NCBI RefSeq assembly: GCF_902148845.1
Contig: NC_043761.1
Location: 6,523,899-6,587,898, forward strand
DNA from: Salarias fasciatus
Taxonomy: Eukaryota; Chordata; Actinopteri; Blenniiformes; Blenniidae
DNA: 64,000 nt
Reading direction: 5' to 3'
The notes under the pieces were generated by a model. It worked only from the letters and a program-made list of their open reading frames with translations. It made no database searches and had not been told where the DNA came from. The number at the start of each line of letters is the position of its first letter. The first letter of the stretch is position 1. Of the stretch, positions 41,339-53,557 are shown one piece after another. A program made the translations under genes and the position numbers.

Positions 41339-44300
41339 TTAAGTATCTGTTTCTCCTTCGGCCTCCCTGTGCGCCTCCATGTGTTTCTTCAGCTTGGCTT
41401 TGGACGGGAACGCCATCATGCAGCGCTCGCAGTGCGGCTTGGCCCGCTTGACGCCGGCGTGGCTGTGCCTGTGCCGCGCCAGCTCCGACGAGCTCTTGAA
41501 CTTGAGCTGGCAGGCGTCGCAGGCGTACGGCCGCTCGCCGGTGTGGATCCTCTGGTGCAGCTGAGCCTCGCCGAGGGTGAGGAAGGACTTCTCGCAGTGT
41601 CCGCAGGGGAACGGACGCTCTCCTGCCGGGGCCAGGTCAAGAGGTCGGTTCAGAGATCACATTGCACACTTTAGACCACAAAACAGTGAGTAAACAAACA
41701 ACCGAGTCTGAAGAGCTACCTGTGTGGATGAGGTTGTGCCGGGTCAGCGCGTACGGTTTGGTGAAGCACTTCCCGCAGTAGTTGCAGGGGTACGGGCGGG
41801 CGCCGCTGTGCGACGCGATGTGCTCCCGCTGCGACTTCTTGCTCTTGAAGCGCTTGTCGCACTGCGGGCAGGAGAAGGGCTTGTCGTCCACGTGCGACCT
41901 GTGGTGCTTCTGCAGTTCGCCCTGCGACAGGAAGCCCTTCCCGCACTGCGAGCAGAGGAAGGGCTTCTCCCCGGTGTGCATGCGCTCGTGGCGCGCCAGC
42001 ACGGACACCAGCGTGAAGCTCTTGGGGCAGTGGGAGCACTGGAACGGACGCTCGCCCGTGTGGACCCGCAGGTGCTTCATGAGCATGAAGCGCAGCGAGA
42101 ACCTGCGGCCGCACTGCGGGCACTGGTGCGGCCGCTCGCCGGTGTGCGTGGACAGGTGGCGCTTCACGTCCGACCGGCGGGTGTACGTCTTCTCGCAGTG
42201 CGGACACTTGAACTGGCGCTTGACCTGGTGGGTCTGCCGGTGCTGCGAGCGGGCCAGCAGGGAGTCGAAGTCCTCGCCGCACTGCTGGCAGACGTAGCGC
42301 CTGGCGCTGGCGTGGGACTTCCTGTGCTCCAGCAGCTCGGCGGCCGAGGCGAAGCTCTGGCTGCAGATGGAGCAGATCTGCGGCAGCTGGCTCTCCTGGG
42401 AGTGGCACTTCCTGTGGTGCACGGTGAGCGCCCGCAGGTTGGCGAAGGAGCTGCGGCACAGCTGGCAGGAGAAGGAGATGGCCACGCCGTGGTGCTTGCT
42501 CTCGTGCTTCGCCAGGTCCCACGAGTGCTGGAAGGTGCGCTCGCACCGCGAGCAGTGGAACGGCCGCTCGCCGGTGTGGATGAGCTGGTGCCTCCTCACG
42601 TCCGACGTCCGGGTGAACGTCTTCCCGCACGTCTCGCACGTCAGGGCCTTCTGTCTGCCGCCTGATGGCGGCGGCGGGGCTTTGCTTTGATGGTGGGCAG
42701 GATCGGCTTCGCTCTGCTCCGTGGCTCCTTTGGGGAACAGCTTGATGGAGGTGAAGATCTCGTCGGTGCTGGAGGGCGACGGCGTGAACGAGGCCCCGGA
42801 GAAGGTCTTGTACACCTCAGTGCGAATGCTCTGCATGTGGAAGTGGGCGGGGCTGGTTGGGTCTGATACGTGGAAGGGACACTGGGAGCAGCTGAAGATG
42901 ATGGACGTCATGTCTTCCGAATCACCTGCAAATTTTTAAAAAAATGGAGTCCAGGTCAAAAGTTTTGAAGGTGAAATTACTGTTTTTAGAAGTTTAATGG
43001 GTTTTTGTAACAAAGCTGTCTTTTAAAATGCCTTTCTGATGATTTCTGCTCAACAGCTATAACCTGTGAATTTGCATGAAAACGGTGTGAGGACATTGGA
43101 ACGCGTCAGGTCTTCTCACCTTTATCAATTCCTTTGATAGCGATCACAGACGGGGCAGCTGACAGGTCGGCGCTGCTCCTATCGGGGAATAAAAACAAAC
43201 AACACTTGAACTTGGTTGTAAACAGATGCTGGGAAGTGACGTCATGAAATGACAAGCACATTCATATTCATGTATTTTCATTAATAAGTAATTCAGAACT
43301 TGTCACTTTTTAAAGTTTTTCTTGTAATTTGGCACCCGTTTGGATGTTCTCCGTACATTTTGGGCTCTCCGCTGATTTCTCTCGTCATCTTCTTGAGTTT
43401 GCACGTCTCCTGCCAACTCAGCGGCGGCTTCGTTTGTAGACGAGTCGATCGGCGCGCGGCAGCCGAGGAGTCCGACTCTTGTGTTTCGGGCGGCTCGCTG
43501 GAGAAATGTTGGGGCGGCGATTGCCTGCTGTCCTTCAGCAGAGCGAAGGAGCTGCTGTTGCTCTCTGAGCCTTCAGGCTGCTTCCCGTCGTCGTTTTCTC
43601 CGTTTGCTTCCCTCTGATGGCTTGACTCGTGCTCTTTGTGCGTGTTTATTTCATGAGGTCCGTCTCCTGATTCCAGCTCGTGATGAAGATATGAGTCGTT
43701 GCTCCTCCTTGATGCCGTTTCTGGACCCAGACTCTCCTTCCTCAGTGCAAACGTTTTGGTCAGAGTCTCCAAAGCTTTGGCGACTCCCGCGGCCTCGCCG
43801 CTCTCCTCAGACCTGGCGTCGGCGGCCTCCATCACAGCCTCTATCTCCTCCTCATAGAAGTCCGTTTGGACTTGAACTTCAGCCGACTCGATCACTTCCT
43901 CTTCCTCCTCCTGGGACGCTCGGACTTCCACCTCGGTGTAGATGGCCACGACGCTGTACTGGTCCGCTCCGGGCAAAGACACGGGGTTCAGGATGTTGGC
44001 GTAGTTGTGGATGGACTCCGGCGTGACCGACACGTTTGTCTTCTGCGAAGGAGGGATGGACAGAGCGGACATGATGCAGCTACCAATGGTGGAAGAAGGA
44101 CCGTCTGAAGGAAGGAGACATGACAGAAAGTCAGTAGTTTCCTACAATAAAAGCTCAAACACTGCCTTAAAAAACACTTGGCGATTCAGGGGCGCTTTCA
44201 GCCCTTCTTACACGTCATTTTCAGCAGTCCTGAACTTCTGTAGTGCTCCAACACTGAACTGAGGTCCCCGGCCGAAGACTTCACACATTCCTCCCAAGCG

Positions 44301-47300
44301 CGAGGAGTCGAGCCGAGCCAGGCTGCAGTCTGTAATCAGCGGGTGAGACGGCCTGTTAAGAGTGACGTGGGGCAGGTCAAGTAGCCAGAAACAGCTGCGC
44401 CAGGTGAATGAATACCTGTTTGAGGTTGGGGACCGGGAGCAGCTTTTCCAGCTTAGACAGCAGCTCCCATAATAACACGTGCAGCGCTGCGTCGTACTGC
44501 GGACCATATTCGACCGGGAAAACCTCCTGGAAGAGATAATGGCAGGTTTTGTGTTTGCATTGTCTTGAAAAGATAACGAAACTTCAAGGCTTTACTTTGG
44601 TCACAACAGAGTCTGGTTCTGATTTCTGACCAACAGGCTCTTTCTTACATTTGGTATGCAGTTGAACCACTTTTTAACACCTGTCCTATGACTTCTACCA
44701 CATTATGATCAATGTTAAATCTTTTCATTTTTGCATCTTTTCATACAAGTAACATATTTCCAGCATATCAATGAGGCATAAACTGAAGATTTGTGAACAT
44801 ATCTTGAATAAACAGGATCCAGGATCTAGATTAAACAGGTGTTTATATCATATTTAAACTTCTCCTTCTGTCTCTTAAATCTGTACATTTATTCAAGTAT
44901 TTTATATGGTATACGTGAATACAGGAGCAGGTGGGTTAGCTCCCATCCAAATAGACATGAACATCTGTAATTGTTAGTGTATATTAACAGCTATGTGCTT
45001 TGTTTATCTGCATTTCACAACTCTGCTCCCATCTGGTGCTTCTCCCAACCATCCTGCTCCATGTTTCTTTTCTTGTGACCTTCTTCACTCATCTTGAGAC
45101 AATTTGGATTTCGCATTGACAGACATGTATATGTGCAGGGTGTTACTAAGACTTTGGGATCGATATGTAAAAAGCTGTCACATTGATTTGTGGTAGTTAT
45201 TTATATATAGCTGCAACGCTGCAATTACAACAATTAACTTAAATACAACCCATCTTCATGAATTTTGTCAAGCTGCAGAGATAGGAAAAAATTGCAAAGT
45301 GGTGGAGAATTCACAGAGATTGGTTGAATTTATATTAATTGGTGAAAGTGCAGTGTCACAGCTTCCAGGAGGGACTGTCTGGTGCTAACATTACATTCAC
45401 TTAAATTTATCTGCCAAAACCATATGTTGAAATACACAAACATATTTTCTGAACTATTACTTTCCTCTCAAATTATACCCCTGGCTCTATCACAAAATAT
45501 TTTATGGATGATACACAGAAGAGATTTGTTACTTTTAACATAAATAATGCCGTTTTAAATTTGAAAGATTAAAGAAATTAAATAAACATGATATTAATAA
45601 ATGTTTCCTGTATATAAAACAGTTATATTAAATATTAACCATTATCATTATTGCTTTCTTTGAAAGATGCTTACCGTAAAGAAATAGGCTCTCTCGATTG
45701 GGTCTTTCAACAGACTCTGAACAAGTGCGATGAACGTAGACTCTGTGGTTTTCACATCTGAATCCCTGTACTGCCACAAACCAAAAACACACCATTAAAA
45801 TAAATTTTTAATGTCATTTCTTCTATTGCTTTGCTGTTGTACTCACATCTGTGTTTGAAGACGTTATGGGGAGTCTCGCCAAGTAGCTCTGGATCAGCTG
45901 ACAATCCACAGAGCCCCGTGCTGATCCTTTGCAGAGCTCCAAAATCAACTGAAATACACACAGAATTAGTTACTGCAGAAAGATGAGCATGACTGCAGGC
46001 AGCACAGATGTTGGCTCACCCTTGCTCTGAGGCCGAGGATGAGCTGAGCTCTCTGTCTGTGGTTGATCAGACCAGGGACCGCCTCAGTCACCACGAACAC
46101 AAACTCCTGAAGCGTCTCGTAGTTCATCACATCTTTCTGCTTCGCTAGCTGCCACATGGCGGCGGACAGGAGCTGCAGAGGAGGCACCAGGAGGCGAAGA
46201 CACGACAGAGGGAGGCCTGGATCTGAAACGCAGAGATGTAATGTGACAGCAAACCTCTACAGGAGGCACCAGGAGGAGAAGAGATTTCTCATATAGCGAA
46301 TAAGTCATATGTAAAGTAACAGTGTAATACCTCATATATTGTAATATTGTCTGGGATGCCTAACATCTTTCTCAACTTAATCAAGCACTTCTTATTCAAA
46401 AAACAGCTTTGAGAATAAGCTCATATTCGAAACATCAGGAATAAACTGCACCTCTGTTTAAAAAGGTTACAATTTCATCTATTGATATAATACAAACATG
46501 CTCATTTATGTTTGAATTATTTAATGATAAAAAAGACCTTCTCGATACATTATTATCAGATATTCACTTGCTTTCCTCTTCGGCCTGTTAAAATATTTAC
46601 TATTTCATATCCGAATCATATCCCACTGATTCTGAGTTGTTATGTGGTGACTGTATTTATAAACACCTTAGTTTTCTATGCTTGTTTTTTCTTTTTTATT
46701 CTCATTACTGTGAAGTTTATTTATGTTGAGGATTTCATATAAGCGCCTGGAGCTTCTTTGCTCTGTAGCAGAGCCAGGTTTTATTTCTTATAATTCTGTA
46801 TTTGTGCAAATAAAAGGGAAAAAAAGAGATGCGAAAAGGCGGTATGGATCTGAAACGCACAGATGTAATACATGAACCGGCCTCTAGAGGGCAGAATAAA
46901 GCTTCAAAATCCAGGGATTATCTGCAGACTGACTCGCCAGTAGCACGCTCATTTTATTTTTTTAATGTTTATTTTTCATGCTTTTACGTTCTACACACAT
47001 CATATGTTATAATTTGTTAAAGAAAACGCATGGGTTATTTGTACTTTACAACTTTATCATTTTTAAAACACTAGCAATCTGGCTTATGGACATGGATAAC
47101 TCCTGGATGGTTACTAAAAAAATAACACTTCATAATGTGTGGTATGGTAAATCGTAAGCTGCTGTTCTTTATAAATCAAACCAGCCAACAACAACATTTT
47201 AAAATATTGCAATAAGTAAGTATGAAAAGTGTTTAAACAATAAAACTGATCCACATTTGCAGTTTATGAGCGGCATGATTTCTTTAAATAGACGACTCCT

Positions 47301-47405
47301 GCTAGCTGTGTCTGAAGGGACAACTCCGCGTTTTTAACATCAACGCGAAATCAACAGGTATTTATACACACCTTTCACATTCTCTGATGACCCGAGATCT
47401 TCCAT
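41339..47405 (-). CDS. TINF2-N-domain / C2H2 zinc-finger protein
   Basis: Exons: 47372-47405, 46020-46222, 45847-45948, 45675-45770, 44416-44526, 44212-44329, 44104 to about 43357, 43120-43178, 41720-42925 and 41339-41622. If joined with the donor at 43357 they total 2961 nt, 986 residues. The first six exons encode a helical domain (LPLSCLRLLVPPLQLLSAAM..., QRAQLILGLRAR, EYGPQYDAALHVLLWEL) that resembles the N-terminal TRFH-like domain of the shelterin protein TIN2. An acidic linker follows, then 14 C2H2 fingers, the last three in the final exon, with TGERP linkers. The junction at 43357 is uncertain: the donor ATGTACGG is weak, and GGGTGCC at 43336 also fits the phase. Without splicing there the transcript stops at 43293, giving a 491-residue finger-less protein. 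The fingers could also be a separate gene starting near 42911. Likely a nuclear DNA-binding regulator. Confidence 0.8.
44530..45674 (-). other. Intron of the TINF2-N zinc-finger gene
   Basis: A 1.1-kb AT-rich intron with no recognisable nested gene or bounded repeat. Confidence 0.6.
46881..46894 (+). promoter_or_regulatory. CTCF-like motif
   Basis: CCTCTAGAGGGCAG has one mismatch to the CTCF core. It lies in the first intron of the TINF2-N zinc-finger gene. Confidence 0.4.
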
Positions 47406-48093
47406 TAGTTTAAAATAAGCCTCCCAAAGGAATGAAAAAAGAATGTAAAACAGTGTTTTTTGATTCGGTGACTAACATGCGCTGATACAACGCAAGCGTC
47501 TTTTCTTTAACTCCACCACTTCCGGAGCGATTTTCAAAATAAAAACACCGAAATGGTGTAATTGAGTTTATTCCGTGTTGAGTGAACGTTGAACTGTGAT
47601 TCTTAACTATAAATATAGCCGAACTACATATTTCAACTTTACTTTGGCCCCAAAAGCGAAGGAAGTTCACTTTAAAGCAGTTCATGAGATATTCAGATTG
47701 GATTTTGATCACAACATTTGTTCTTTCTATGACAAAGACATTGAAACAACTCAACCTCTGTTTTTGGACTGTAAATCACGTAATAATTTTGGGTAGACTT
47801 GTATAGCTGGTCAATTTACAGATTTTGACAATCATTCTGACGTTGAAAAAGAAGATGTTGCAAGAATAAAAGGATTCCTGACCAAACCTGATTTAGAGAA
47901 GCGTGTTCATGGATTTATATCCAGTCGGCTTTATTTAACCGTTTAAAGGTTTCAGCATAAAAAAAAACTCTATGTGAACGTTTTGCAAAATGTTTTAGAT
48001 TGATTCTGAAATCTTAAAAAAAAACCCGGATGTTTACATCTTGTACATAAACTTCAAAATAAAACACTGAACTTCGATGCGTCTCTTCGTCGG

Positions 48094-48139
48094 TGACGTC
48101 ATGACGTAAAACGAGGTCACGGTGCGCAGCGTCACGTGA
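48094..48139. promoter_or_regulatory. washc3 promoter: paired CRE-like sites and a CACGTG box
   Basis: TGACGTCA (48094) and TGACGTAA (48102) lie back to back, followed by GTCACGTGA (48131). This is about 105-150 bp upstream of the washc3 ATG. GTCACGTGA resembles the CLEAR motif bound by TFEB at lysosomal and autophagy genes. Confidence 0.5.
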
Positions 48140-48244
48140 AAACATCTACAGTAAATAATCTCAATGTTTCGTTTTTGTGTCTTTTATCGGTGAATAAAAC
48201 CGGAAACCTGCGTATTAATCTGCAGGTAGCTTCACATTTCCGCC

Positions 48245-51093
48245 ATGGACGAGGACGGGCTGCCCATTGTGGGCTCCGGAGTGGATCTAACCAAGGTTAG
48301 AATCGAACATTCGGTGCAGCTAATGAGCTAAAACTGTGTCAGATAAACTGCTGTCAGCGAGACTAAAGCATCATTTCACAACCCATGTTCACATTTATAG
48401 CGAAATCTGCAGCTCTTTGGTTTATTTTTGTTGTAGATTCCGTTTTCTAACAATGTAGTCAGCCTCCTTCCTGATCCTGGTCTTCTAAATGTATTAATAT
48501 TCTGCTCATGTAAGTCAATGAAGACACAACAGCTGGTCACCACTGCAAAGATTAACCTCCACGCTGACATATTGCTACATTCAAACTTGCAATATTACTA
48601 ATCTGATGTTTTAAATAAAAACTAAATCTTATTTACTGTGTAATCTTGCATCTTTTCATATGCTTTAATGACCTTTCAGTATTCGTCTCCATACTTTTCT
48701 AACTTTATAAAGTTAAAAGGCAGCCTTCTAAAATTTATTTTTTTTAACTTTATTTAGTCTCATTTGTATGCCTTTCTTAATCTCTTTGTGTAAATGTATT
48801 TCCTTGTAAAGCACTGTCTGAATGGTGCAATAGAAATGCGTTGCCTTGACTTGCCTCGCTCTAAAGCCTGTGTGAAAGATGGAAGTTGCATCATTTCCTT
48901 TGTCCATCTCTTCGTCATTGTGACTCTTCAACATCTTCTTCTCCCCCAGGTTCCCGCCATACAGCAAAGAAGAACTGTTGCCTATCTGAATCAGTTTGTC
49001 GTGCACACAGTCCGCTTCCTTAACCGCTTCTCCACAGTGTGTGAAGAGGTTTGTGCATCTTTATTTTACTCTCTCGTCACTGTTTCCTCTCTGCTGGATC
49101 ACACAAAAGCTCCTTGTCACACCTAAATGACAGTTTGCACTTGTTTCCACAGAAACTTTCCAACATCTCTCTTCGCATTCAGCAGATCGAAACCACACTG
49201 TGTATTCTGGAGGCGAAGGTGAGCTCTAGTTTTACCTCATAGTGTGATTATTTCATGCAGCTTTACGTTTTATTAATTCAGCACTATTATGCATGGAGCA
49301 GTTGTCCTCCATTCCCGGACTGGAGGACGTCACAATCGATGGAGTCAGTCAGCAGCAAAGTGCACAGACCAACGGACCCACGCCAGCCAGCCAGAGCCAA
49401 GCAGATGGTCCAGCAGCAGGACTGCTGCCTCCCCCAGAGGTACAGCCACAGAGCAGGATCCAGGCATGCTCCCAGCTTTGTTCTGCCATCCTGAGCTGCA
49501 GAAGTCCCAATAAATCTCTGAGAATCATCTTAAAATAACCTTCAGTCAGGCAGACGTTGCAAAACACCCCCACAGCTCCATAATTAACAGGAAATATCAG
49601 CTGTGGTTATTCCTGTCATCCAGTCCTGTTCCTCCAGGATCACTGCCCTGCATGTTTTAGGTGTTTCTGCTCCCACACTGTTTTATTCAGCAAAGCTTTT
49701 TTGCAGAATTATACATATACACAACTATTCCTTCCAACAATCTGTAAACAAGCTGTGATATGGCTGTTTCCTCTCTTTTTCAGCCTGTTTCCTGTGATTT
49801 ATTAGATATAGAGCTTGACAGAGAGTTAGAATAAAATAGAAATACTTTATTAATCCCAGAGGGAAATTCTCGAAAATGATGAGTTAGATATTATATATGA
49901 ATTCATTCAGTCCTCACACCAAACTCTATTGAAAAACAACTTAAAAAACAAATAAATGTTTCAAAAATGTGCGATCACAGTTTGTGTTACTGTTATAGCA
50001 TTAGATTCCAACATTTTAAAATATAATACAATCATACTGATACGACTTGAAGTGCTTTGCACAGCAATCTATACGGATTAACCAAAAAAATAGCTTCACA
50101 AACTATCCTGGCTAGAGAGTTGTCTTTTCATCCATTTGTTTAAATATGTGTTACTTTGTTGCCCCAGACCGTGAGCTCAAAATGAGCCTTCAACCGCGAC
50201 AATAACATCTAACGATCAATTCAACAGTCGACAGTAAGCCAGTAAAGCATAACAGTTTCTAATGAAACCCACACACCAACGCATGCTTATCACTTTGAAT
50301 GCTGGTGCTACTTCACACAGATGCAGAGGGGCACCTTGAGTAATTTAAATTGAGTTACATGGAATGTTTTCATCATCAACACACATTAATTTTACTTTAG
50401 TTTAAAACACAATATTTAATATTTTGAGTGTGTTTTGTTTATTCTTCATAATCTGATTTTGTAATTCATAATAATCATAGTAATAATTCATAATAATAAA
50501 AACACATGCATCGTATCTTATTATTATTTTATTATATTCTTATTCCTTCAATTATATGACGATTTTTGCGTATTTTTAATATTCCAGACTGTTCAGAGTT
50601 CACCTGAATCTGCACCAACGGACAAAACGGAGCCTCCTGCAGAAAACGTCATGACGGTGGCCAAAGACCCTCGTTACGCTCGATACCTGAAGATGGTGCA
50701 AGTGGTAAGATCTTTATGGTTTGGCACACAGTGTGTTTGCTGTTTGAGTGAATTTCTTTTTATTTATTTTATTCAAATTAAATCCCCTCCTGTAAAAACA
50801 TCGCCGGTTTGGTGTTTAAATATCACGTCTTCCTCAAACAGGGCGTTCCTGTGATGGCCATCAGGAATAAAATGGTCCTGGATGGTTTAGATCCCAACCT
50901 CCTCGAGTGAGTATTTCAAACCACTGAGGGTGAGTTTTTATGAATCCCCCAATCAAAATGACTCTTCATTTGTGTTTTTTTCGCACTTGGCAGCACGCCT
51001 GACGCCCCGATTCCCAACGGAGAGGCGGGAAGCACCGAGGACCAAGACATGGCTGCCACCAGCTCGGACAGCGAATCATCGTTCAGTGACTGA
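48245..51093 (+). CDS. washc3: WASHC3 (CCDC53), WASH complex subunit 3
   Basis: WASHC3 is a small coiled-coil subunit of the WASH regulatory complex, which drives Arp2/3 actin assembly on endosomes during cargo sorting. Seven exons: 48245-48295, 48950-49048, 49153-49218, 49302-49439, 50588-50704, 50842-50906 and 50994-51093. They total 636 nt, 211 residues; human has 194. The start MDEDGLPIVGSGVDLTK is nearly identical to human. FLNRFSTVCEEKL...SLRIQQIETTL forms the coiled coil, and LTVAKDPRYARYLKMVQVG is the conserved C-terminal helix. The protein ends SSDSESSFSD. The extra length sits in the Gln/Pro-rich linker of exon 4. First donor is GTTAGA, less usual but in phase. Confidence 0.97.
49842..49880 (+). 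mobile_element. LINE/SINE tail in a washc3 intron
   Basis: ATACTTTATTAATCCCAGAG followed by GGAAATT is the common teleost retroposon tail motif. Only a short fragment remains. Confidence 0.6.
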
Positions 51094-51603
51094 TATGCCC
51101 CCTTCCTCCTCCTCCTCCTCCTCCTCACTGCGATGCTCCATCTGTGGCAGGAGGAAGATCGAATTGTCTGAATATCCAGCGCAAGCGATTGTATTTTCAG
51201 TGTAAAAAGGAGCTGAAACGTCTCTGTTGTTCCATGAAGAAACCTTGATTTTGATGCCTGATTTGCATCTTTGATTGATTGTTATTCCTTTTCAAAGCGA
51301 GGGAATAATTTTTCCTCTTCCTCATGGCAGAAAAAAGTCATGAGAAGATGACAGCAGCAAGTAGTTTTTCTAGAAAATCAAATCCTGTGGAAACACGCCA
51401 TTCAGTTTGTGGCTCATTTTACTCCAGAATGATAAATCTGGATATTTGAATGTGTTCATTGTCACAAATCTGCTTGTCGCATTAGCATTTGTATTTAGGA
51501 ATATTTTCACTGCCGATATTGAACTGAATTATTGTAACATGTTTAATTTCGTTTCTAAAATACTAAAAAACTTCCGAGCAGAAGTACTTGTCATTTTTCT
51601 GTT

Positions 51604-51609
51604 AATAAA
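51604..51609 (+). terminator. washc3 polyadenylation signal
   Basis: First canonical AATAAA after the washc3 stop, giving a 3' UTR of about 0.5 kb. Confidence 0.55.
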
Positions 51610-53557
51610 CTTACTTTATGGAAAAATGAAATGTTTTTTTAAATGAGAATTCAGTGTTTTTGGCAAGCTGAGATTAAAACCGAATCAATTGAACTCATAT
51701 TTCCAACACACATCTTTTTTTTTTTTACAAAAAATAATATAACCTTGAACATTAAAATAAAAGCAACAATCAGATATGTACATCTATTATCACGAAAATG
51801 TATAAATACTAAACTGAAGAAACTAGCTATCTTGGCCCATCTTGTCTTGCAGTACCACTTTCGACCACATGGGGCTACAGAGAGCAGTATTAGTGTTGGT
51901 ATGCCCACAGCGCAGTTAGAGAAGAAGACATGAACCCTACAGACAGGACTGTACTTCTGATGATGTGGTTACATGAAGGAAGTGGAACTGACTTGAACTG
52001 TGACAGACTGGACCTCCGAGTCGGCCACAACCACCCAACGCACAGCAGTCGGACTGATAAAGTATCGCGAATAATGCAGAAATATGACTTTTATCCCATT
52101 TGTGACAAATATGTTAAAGATTTTTTACATGAAATCTTAAGGTTGTTGTTGCATGATTGCAACAGAACATCACTTATTTTCATTATTCCAGTGATGCGTA
52201 TAAAATTACTTTCAGACAGTAACAATGATACAGTGTTTTAAAAGTGATGTGCATCTATCAAGATGTTAAAGACAAGAAAGTTGTTTCATCTGTAATTTTA
52301 CCTGAAAAGAACACTAATACAGTCGGCATTTTGGTTAAAAAATGGCAGTTTGTATTTATTCATCAGCTCAGCAGCATGTACAAATGTTTACAAAATATCA
52401 AATGTAAAAGTACAAAAGGAGTTGAATTCATAAAAAAAACACTGAAAATATTCTACAATAAAACTGCATTTCCATTGCAGCACATCTTTTTGTCCCTTTC
52501 TGCCAGTTTTAGGTAAATAATGAACTCATCCATTTGGAATTCCTAACCTGTTTTATTGCTGAATTTTGTTTAATTTGTAAAAAATTAACACGTATTAATA
52601 TCATTATAGAAATGAATAACTAGACATTTCAGCTAAAGCAGTGGTTCCCTTTGAGAGCGCATGCAGAATAAAATCAATTAAGAAAACTTGGGAGAAAATT
52701 CAGAAGAAATTTTGAGTTTGCAAATGCAGCTGCTGCCTTTGAATTACCTTCTTTGACTGAACAGAATTATTGATTTAATCTCTTTAAATTTATCCTGGAT
52801 GCATCTGTTGTTTTGTTTCATTTGACATAAATCGACTGTTAATATGCCTGGAGCCACTGCTTTAAGGCTGAAACTCAAAATATTTGCTTGAAAGTCAACC
52901 CAAAACACCTTGTCAGCTCCACTAAATGCCAAATCCTGTTTCACTTTCTATTTCTTCACAGCCTGATTGCTTTAACATTTGATGTCTGACTAGAGCAAAC
53001 TAGAAAAAAATTACCTCGATCGCCGCATAGCAGTGGCTGCTGGGAATTTTCAACACGTGAAAAGTTGACGTTAAACACTACATTCAAGAATTCAAGATGT
53101 TTGAAAACACACATGAAGCACTTGACCTGTTTTAAGAACAGTATCAGACGGGTTTACAGGGTAAGGATTCATTCAATTTCAGAGCAGGACGGACATTTCC
53201 TCATCAGCGAAGAGTGTTCTGGTAAACCGCCGGTGTGCTGCGATCATGAGTTCGCTGTGTGATGAACTTCTCTTATTAGGGAGGCGTCACGCTGTGTGGT
53301 AACAGCAGAGCAAAGTGCAAAGAGAGGCTGGACTGCCACACAGGCCACAATCAGGACACTCTCAACGGTGGAAATGTGTAAAAAGTCACAAACAGCACCA
53401 AGTTTTTTTTAGGTTCTGAACTTGATCGAGGCCCATAACACATAAATGACAATGTAAAAAAAAAAAAAATTCATTGTGTCTATAAAAATAGGTTTATGAT
53501 GAAACAGCTCGGGTGGACATACAATCCAGATATTGGTGGTCATTCTTCCAGCAGCAG
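51610..53557. other. Intergenic stretch between washc3 and dram1
   Basis: The two genes converge here. The DNA is AT-rich and has no exon-like segment. It must contain the dram1 3' UTR on the minus strand. A poly-A run lies near 53458. Confidence 0.5.

Noticed and set aside
41716-42665. Long open frames of over 300 residues overlapping the zinc fingers in other frames
   Set aside because: Shadows of the GC-rich finger exon. They contain no Cys-His pattern or known domain, while the true frame has 14 fingers.
51643-52516. Several plus-strand frames of about 90-100 residues after washc3
   Set aside because: AT-rich, low-complexity compositions without domain or splice support. They lie downstream of the washc3 polyadenylation signal.
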